A DNA stretch of 64,000 nt from assembly GCF_019801965.1 (NCBI RefSeq), contig NZ_JAHVIA010000006.1, positions 344,710 through 408,709 on the forward strand, written 5' to 3'. The stretch's first letter is position 1. Every line of letters begins with the position of its first letter. This DNA comes from Salipiger bermudensis. Lineage in GTDB: Bacteria; Pseudomonadota; Alphaproteobacteria; Rhodobacterales; Rhodobacteraceae. This document shows positions 60,901 through 64,000 of this stretch, in pieces. A program made the position numbers and the translations under genes. Under the pieces are notes generated by a model that saw nothing but the letters and a program-made list of their open reading frames with translations, was not told where the DNA came from and did no database searches.

Positions 60901-63900
60901 TGGCGCCGGTGCTGTCGGTCACGCTCACCGCAACCTGGACCGGCAGACCCTGGCCCTCCACCAGCGACTGATACGTTGCGTTCGAAGGGTCGAAGCGCCA
61001 GCTGCCGTCCGGATCCAGCGTGAAGCCCGCCGGCGTCGCGCCCGTCACCGCGTAGCTCAGGCTGTCGCCCGTATCCACGTCGGTGCCCGGCAGGGTGCCG
61101 GTCACCTGCGCCCCGTCTTCCGTCGCAGAGGCCGTGGTTGCTGTCAGCCCCGGCGCGTCATTGGTGCCCGAGATGGTGACGGTGAGCACATGGCTGGTCC
61201 CGTCGACGCTGGTCACCGTCAGCGTGTCGGTCAGCGGCGCGCTGTTTGGCCCGAGGGCCTGGATCGCCGTCTGGCTGTTGTCGGCGGTGTAGGTCCAGTG
61301 GCCCTGCGCATCCAGCGTGAAGCGGCCATAGCTCCCGGCACCCGCCGTCACCGGCGTGAACGCCGCCTCGCCCGCATCGGGATCGGTGATCCCAAGCGTG
61401 CCGCCGGTCGTCAGGTTGCCACCGGTAACATGCAGATCCTCCGTCACCGCCCCGGTGCCACCGGTGATCACCGCCGGGTCGCCCACCGGGCTCAGCACCA
61501 TCGACGCGGTGGCCGGAACGCTCGGCCCCGTGCCGTCCGTCACCGCGTAGCTGATCGCCACCGGGCCGTTGTAGTTCGGCTCGGGATGATAGGTGAAGCT
61601 GCCGCCGGCATTCTGCGAGAAGGTGCCGTGATCCGCCACCGGGAGACCCGACACCGACAGCACGTCGCCCACGTCCACATCCGTCGTCCGGCCCAGCAGC
61701 TGCGCCGCCGTGATCACCTGCGTCTGGTCCTCGGGCCCGCCCGGCAGCGTCACGGCGCCGGCCACCACCGGCTGATCGTCGGTGCCCGTCACCGTGATCG
61801 TCAGCGTCGACGCCGTCGTGGCGCCGGTGCTGTCGGTCACGCTCACCGCAACCTGCACCGGAAGACCGTGGCCCTCCGCCAGCGACTGATAGGCCGCGTT
61901 CGAAGGATCGAAGCGCCAGCTGCCGTCCGGATCCAGCGTGAAGCCCGCCGGCGTCGCGCCCGTCACCGCGTAGCTCAGGCTGTCGCCCGTATCCACATCG
62001 GTGCCCGGCAGGGTGCCGGTCACCTGCGCGCCGTCTTCCGTCGCAGAGGCCGTGGTTGCTGTCAGCCCCGGCGCATCGTTGGTGCCGGAGATGGTGACGG
62101 TGAGCACATGGCTGGTCCCGTCGACGCTGGTCACCGTCAGCGTGTCGGTCAGCGGCGCGCTGTTCGGCCCGAGGGCCTGGATCGCTGCCTGTGCGTTGTC
62201 GGCGGTGTAGGTCCAGTGGCCCTGCGCATCCAGCGTGAAGCTGCCGTAGCTCCCGGCACCCGCCGTCACCGGCGTGAACGCCGCCTCGCCCGCGTCCGGA
62301 TCGGTGATCGCCAGCGTGCCACCGGTGGTCAGGTTGCCGCCGGTGAGTGCATTGTCCTCCGTCACCGCCCCGGTTCCGCCGGTGATCACGGCGCCGTCAT
62401 TCGTGCCGGTCACGTCGATGGTCACGGTATGTGTCGCCACGGCGCCGTGCGGGTCGGTCGCGGTCACCGTGAAGTGCTCATGCTCGAGCTGGCCTGCCGC
62501 CAGCGCCTGCACCGCCGGGTTGCCGTTGTCGAGCGTGTAGCTCCACCGACCGCTCTGGTCCACGCTCAGCGTACCATAGGTCCCCGGCGTGCCCGGGTCC
62601 ACCGCCCAGGTCACCGTCTCGGTGCTGCTCGAGGTGACAAGATGCCCTGCCGCACTGCCCGGTGCCGCTGCATGCACATCGACATCGGTGCCTGTCAGAC
62701 TGCCGGTTACCGTCGCGCGCGCGGTGTCCTCGGTCACCGCGCCATGATCGCTGTCGCCGGCCTGCAGCGAGATCACCGGCGCATCATTCGTGCCTTCGAT
62801 CTTGATATAGACCATCGTCCGGCTGCTGCCGCCCGCGCCGTCGGTCACCTCGACCTGGAAGGTCTCGCTGCGCGCGGTCCCCTCCGGCAGGCGCTGGATG
62901 AGCGGGTCGGTGTTGTCGAGCGTGTAGACCCAGTGGCCCTGCGGATCGAGGCTCAGCGTGCCGTGGCTGCCCTGCCCGTTGCCGACGAGATGCCAGCTCA
63001 GATCGCCCTGCGGATTGTCGATGTCTGTCGCCGTCAGCGTGCCGCTGTTGGTCAGGTGATGGAGCACGTTGCGCATGTAGAGATCGACGACCTCGCCCGG
63101 CGCACCGTCTTCCTTGACTGCACCGAGCCCGCCCAGCCGCGGATTGGTCCCGCTGGTCACCACCGGGTTGTCGTCGGTGCCGTTGATCGTCACCGTGATG
63201 TCACGGGTGGTGCCGTCGAGGGTCGAGACTGTTATCTTGTCGGTCAGGTGATCGGTCGGACCCATCGCCTGCACCGCCGGTTGGGAATTGTCGAGCTGGT
63301 AGGTCCAGTGGCCATCGGCATCGACGCTGAAGGTGCCGTGCGTACCCGCCGCGGATGGCATCGGCACGAAGGACGCCTCCCCCGCGTCGGGATCGGTGAC
63401 GTCGAGCTTGCCGGAGGTGGTGAGGCGGGTGTCTTCGGTGACCGTGCCGACCGGCGTGCCGGTGACCTGCGCGCCGTCGTCGGTGCCGTTGATCGTCACG
63501 GTGATCTGCTGCGTCGTGCCGTCGAGCGTCGAGACCGTCACCGTATCGGTGAGCTGGCCGCCGCCGGAGGTCAGCGCCTGCACCGCCGGTTGGGAATTGT
63601 CGAGCTGGTAGGTCCAGTGGCCATCGGCATCGATGCTGAAGGTGCCGTGTGCACCTGCGGCGGATGGCATCGGCACGAAGGACGCCTCCCCCGCGTCGGG
63701 ATCGGTGACGTCGAGCTTGCCGGAGGTGGTGAGGCGGGTGTCTTCGGTGACCGTGCCGACCGGGGTACCGGTGACCTGCGCGCCGTCGTCGGTGCCGTTG
63801 ATCGTCACGGTGATCTGCTGCGTCGTGCCGTCGAGCGTCGAGACCGTCACCGTATCGGTGAGCTGGCCGCCGCCGGAGGTCAGCGCCTGCACCGCCGGTT

Positions 63901-64000
63901 GGGAATTGTCGAGCTGGTAGGTCCAGTGGCCATCGGCATCGATGCTGAAGGTGCCGTGTGCACCTGCGGCGGATGGCATCGGCACGAAGGACGCCTCGCC
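57926..64000 (-). CDS. Giant VCBS/cadherin-like repeat protein, 5' part outside the window
   Basis: About 2,024 residues are visible and the frame is still open at the right edge; the true start lies beyond 64000. Nearly all of it consists of VCBS-type modules of about 100 residues: D-P-D-A-G-E..., G-x-(F/L)-x-(L/I/V)-D-x-x-G-x-W-x-Y-x-x-D-N, V-Q-A-L, T-D-x-(V/L)-T-V-x-(S/T)-x-D-G-T, V-T-I-x-G-T-N-D-A-P. Others are longer cadherin/tandem-95-like units (GPEDQTQVITAAQLLGRTTD ... YHPEPNYNGPVAISY). The last 190 residues (nt 58490-57926) are a Pro/Asp/His-rich tail with SAYLDSLGVSPGDLP. No membrane helix or sortase motif is visible. Such repeat proteins are extracellular adhesins, often exported by type I systems. 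Exporter genes are not in the window. Confidence 0.9.
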   Translation of the reverse strand, partial: GEASFVPMPSAAGAHGTFSIDADGHWTYQLDNSQPAVQALTSGGGQLTDTVTVSTLDGTTQQITVTINGTDDGAQVTGTPVGTVTEDTRLTTSGKLDVTDPDAGEASFVPMPSAAGAHGTFSIDADGHWTYQLDNSQPAVQALTSGGGQLTDTVTVSTLDGTTQQITVTINGTDDGAQVTGTPVGTVTEDTRLTTSGKLDVTDPDAGEASFVPMPSAAGTHGTFSVDADGHWTYQLDNSQPAVQAMGPTDHLTDKITVSTLDGTTRDITVTINGTDDNPVVTSGTNPRLGGLGAVKEDGAPGEVVDLYMRNVLHHLTNSGTLTATDIDNPQGDLSWHLVGNGQGSHGTLSLDPQGHWVYTLDNTDPLIQRLPEGTARSETFQVEVTDGAGGSSRTMVYIKIEGTNDAPVISLQAGDSDHGAVTEDTARATVTGSLTGTDVDVHAAAPGSAAGHLVTSSSTETVTWAVDPGTPGTYGTLSVDQSGRWSYTLDNGNPAVQALAAGQLEHEHFTVTATDPHGAVATHTVTIDVTGTNDGAVITGGTGAVTEDNALTGGNLTTGGTLAITDPDAGEAAFTPVTAGAGSYGSFTLDAQGHWTYTADNAQAAIQALGPNSAPLTDTLTVTSVDGTSHVLTVTISGTNDAPGLTATTASATEDGAQVTGTLPGTDVDTGDSLSYAVTGATPAGFTLDPDGSWRFDPSNAAYQSLAEGHGLPVQVAVSVTDSTGATTASTLTITVTGTDDQPVVAGAVTLPGGPEDQTQVITAAQLLGRTTDVDVGDVLSVSGLPVADHGTFSQNAGGSFTYHPEPNYNGPVAISYAVTDGTGPSVPATASMVLSPVGDPAVITGGTGAVTEDLHVTGGNLTTGGTLGITDPDAGEAAFTPVTAGAGSYGRFTLDAQGHWTYTADNSQTAIQALGPNSAPLTDTLTVTSVDGTSHVLTVTISGTNDAPGLTATTASATEDGAQVTGTLPGTDVDTGDSLSYAVTGATPAGFTLDPDGSWRFDPSNATYQSLVEGQGLPVQVAVSVTDSTGATTASTLTITVTGTDDQPVVAGAVTLPGGPEDQTQVITAAQLLGRTTDVDVGDVLSVSGLPVADHGTFSQNAGGSFTYHPEPNYNGPVAISYAVTDGTGPSVPATASMVLSPVGDPAVITGGTGAVTEDLHVTGGNLTTGGTLGITDPDAGEAAFTPVTAGAGSYGRFTLDAQGHWTYTADNSQTAIQALGPNSAPLTDTLTVTSVDGTSHVLTVTISGTNDAPVVTSGPNALLGGLGAVREDGAPGEILQAHLHSGTYQVSNSGTLTATDVDNPQGDLSWHLVGSGQGSHGTLSLDPQGHWTYTLDNTDPIIQRLPEGAARSETFQVEVTDGAGGSARSRIFINIEGTNDAPVISLKAGDSDHGAVTEDARSTTVSGSLTGTDVDARTSAPGSAGGHLVTAGRDGEMVSWAVDPGTPGTYGTLSVDQSGRWTYTLDNGNPAVQALAAGQLEHEHFTVTATDPHGAVATHTVTIDVTGAGDGAQITGGTGAVTEDNALTGGNLTTGGTLAITDPDAGEAAFTPVTAGAGAYGSFTLDAHGAWTYTADNAQAAIQALGPNSAPLTDTLTVTSVDGTSHVLTVTISGTNDAPVVSHGDLGSTNQDQPRSFTESELLQSVHATDIDTGDTLSIRSVSVDPQFGTFSQGQGGAWEFHPAAGMTHDNIPVQIVVRDSTGATSTASADLDVAPLPQTAQVQGVGTQHLSGSFTGITGGWGIATPGGASVVTLHGQYGTLTIDPQTGHFDYHYNPDSAVIKHGGSGAVPGLHTDPFTITRHGQMVGDAEVVVKIDVQSVHGQSGHHIDHTTLEGITLVPAAPAPHDAPDADAVETVTISPIADDTAGLADHHGLDAAVLGTALDAAPPPEPDRLGPGDAEAAPHDAPGFAEHDAGPAPEPEPDAMAPYLHAVGGGTPPPQADVDHGASAYLDSLGVSPGDLPDPGQTGVPDDPALLPDPAGADAEHHADPGAHHDLPVDEPVDDPSLHGQPDPTDDNTG
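60243..62078 (-). repeat. 918-bp tandem duplication in the VCBS gene
   Basis: Unit A (60243-61160) and unit B (61161-62078) are direct repeats of 306 codons. By eye the first about 694 bp of each unit look identical, with the first difference near 60937/61855. The rest differs at a modest number of positions. This points to a recent duplication or gene conversion within the coding sequence. Confidence 0.85.
63368..63985 (-). repeat. 309-bp (103-residue) near-identical VCBS repeats at the window edge
   Basis: Units 63985-63677 and 63676-63368 encode the same 103-residue VCBS module with only scattered base differences (for example near 63467/63767). A more diverged copy follows below 63367. 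The array continues past base 64000, so the total copy number is not visible. Confidence 0.85.

Noticed and set aside
60438..61550. Identical 64-residue plus-strand frames at 60438 and 61356
   Set aside because: They are antisense shadows of the 918-bp duplication rather than duplicated genes.

Overview
The window is GC-rich DNA (strong G/C third-position bias, short intergenic gaps, many ATGA or TGATG overlaps) and looks like a chromosome or large replicon of an alphaproteobacterium, most likely Rhodobacterales (Roseobacter/Salipiger-like). This is judged from protein style, the ArsR type with C-terminal cysteines, and giant repeat proteins at both ends; no rRNA or other taxonomic marker is present. 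I see no tRNA, rRNA, CRISPR, insertion sequence or phage genes.

Region 1 (1-36188, all + strand) is the most unusual part. It holds the 3' 24.8 kb of a giant surface/secreted protein gene (over 8,250 residues visible, 5' end outside the window). A stem-loop follows, then nine tightly packed genes: a DUF3467 protein, a tandem-GAF/membrane/HlyD-like adaptor, a PqqD-like/M50 metalloprotease/HlyD-like fusion, a short SecA paralogue, two unrecognised proteins, a radical SAM enzyme, a SapC-family protein and a flavin-dependent tryptophan halogenase. Taken together this looks like a dedicated export and maturation locus for the giant protein. That function is inference; the domain assignments come from motifs in the sequence.

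Region 2 (36265-44300) is ordinary metabolism and stress response: an Fe-S type regulator divergent from Fe superoxide dismutase, a DoxX-like membrane protein, a GH3 glycosidase plus secreted carboxylesterase pair, and a Tat-exported multicopper oxidase with a small secreted partner. Region 3 (44685-46906) is an arsenic resistance unit (arsR divergent from acr3-arsH) with two clear operator copies.

Region 4 (47338-57529) has several regulator/enzyme pairs, each with a recognisable dyad where stated: an AhpD-like protein with a TetR regulator, LysR with a VOC enzyme (near-perfect LysR box), and TetR with a medium-chain reductase. It also has an orphan GAF-PAS histidine kinase, an aromatic-type aminotransferase, a zinc alcohol dehydrogenase, an Lrp regulator and a PaaI-like thioesterase. 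Region 5 (57926-64000, - strand) is the 3' part of a second giant protein built of VCBS/cadherin-like repeats. It contains a recent 918-bp internal duplication and 309-bp repeats that run off the window edge.

Intrinsic stem-loops after several genes lack U-tracts, as is common in high-GC alphaproteobacteria.
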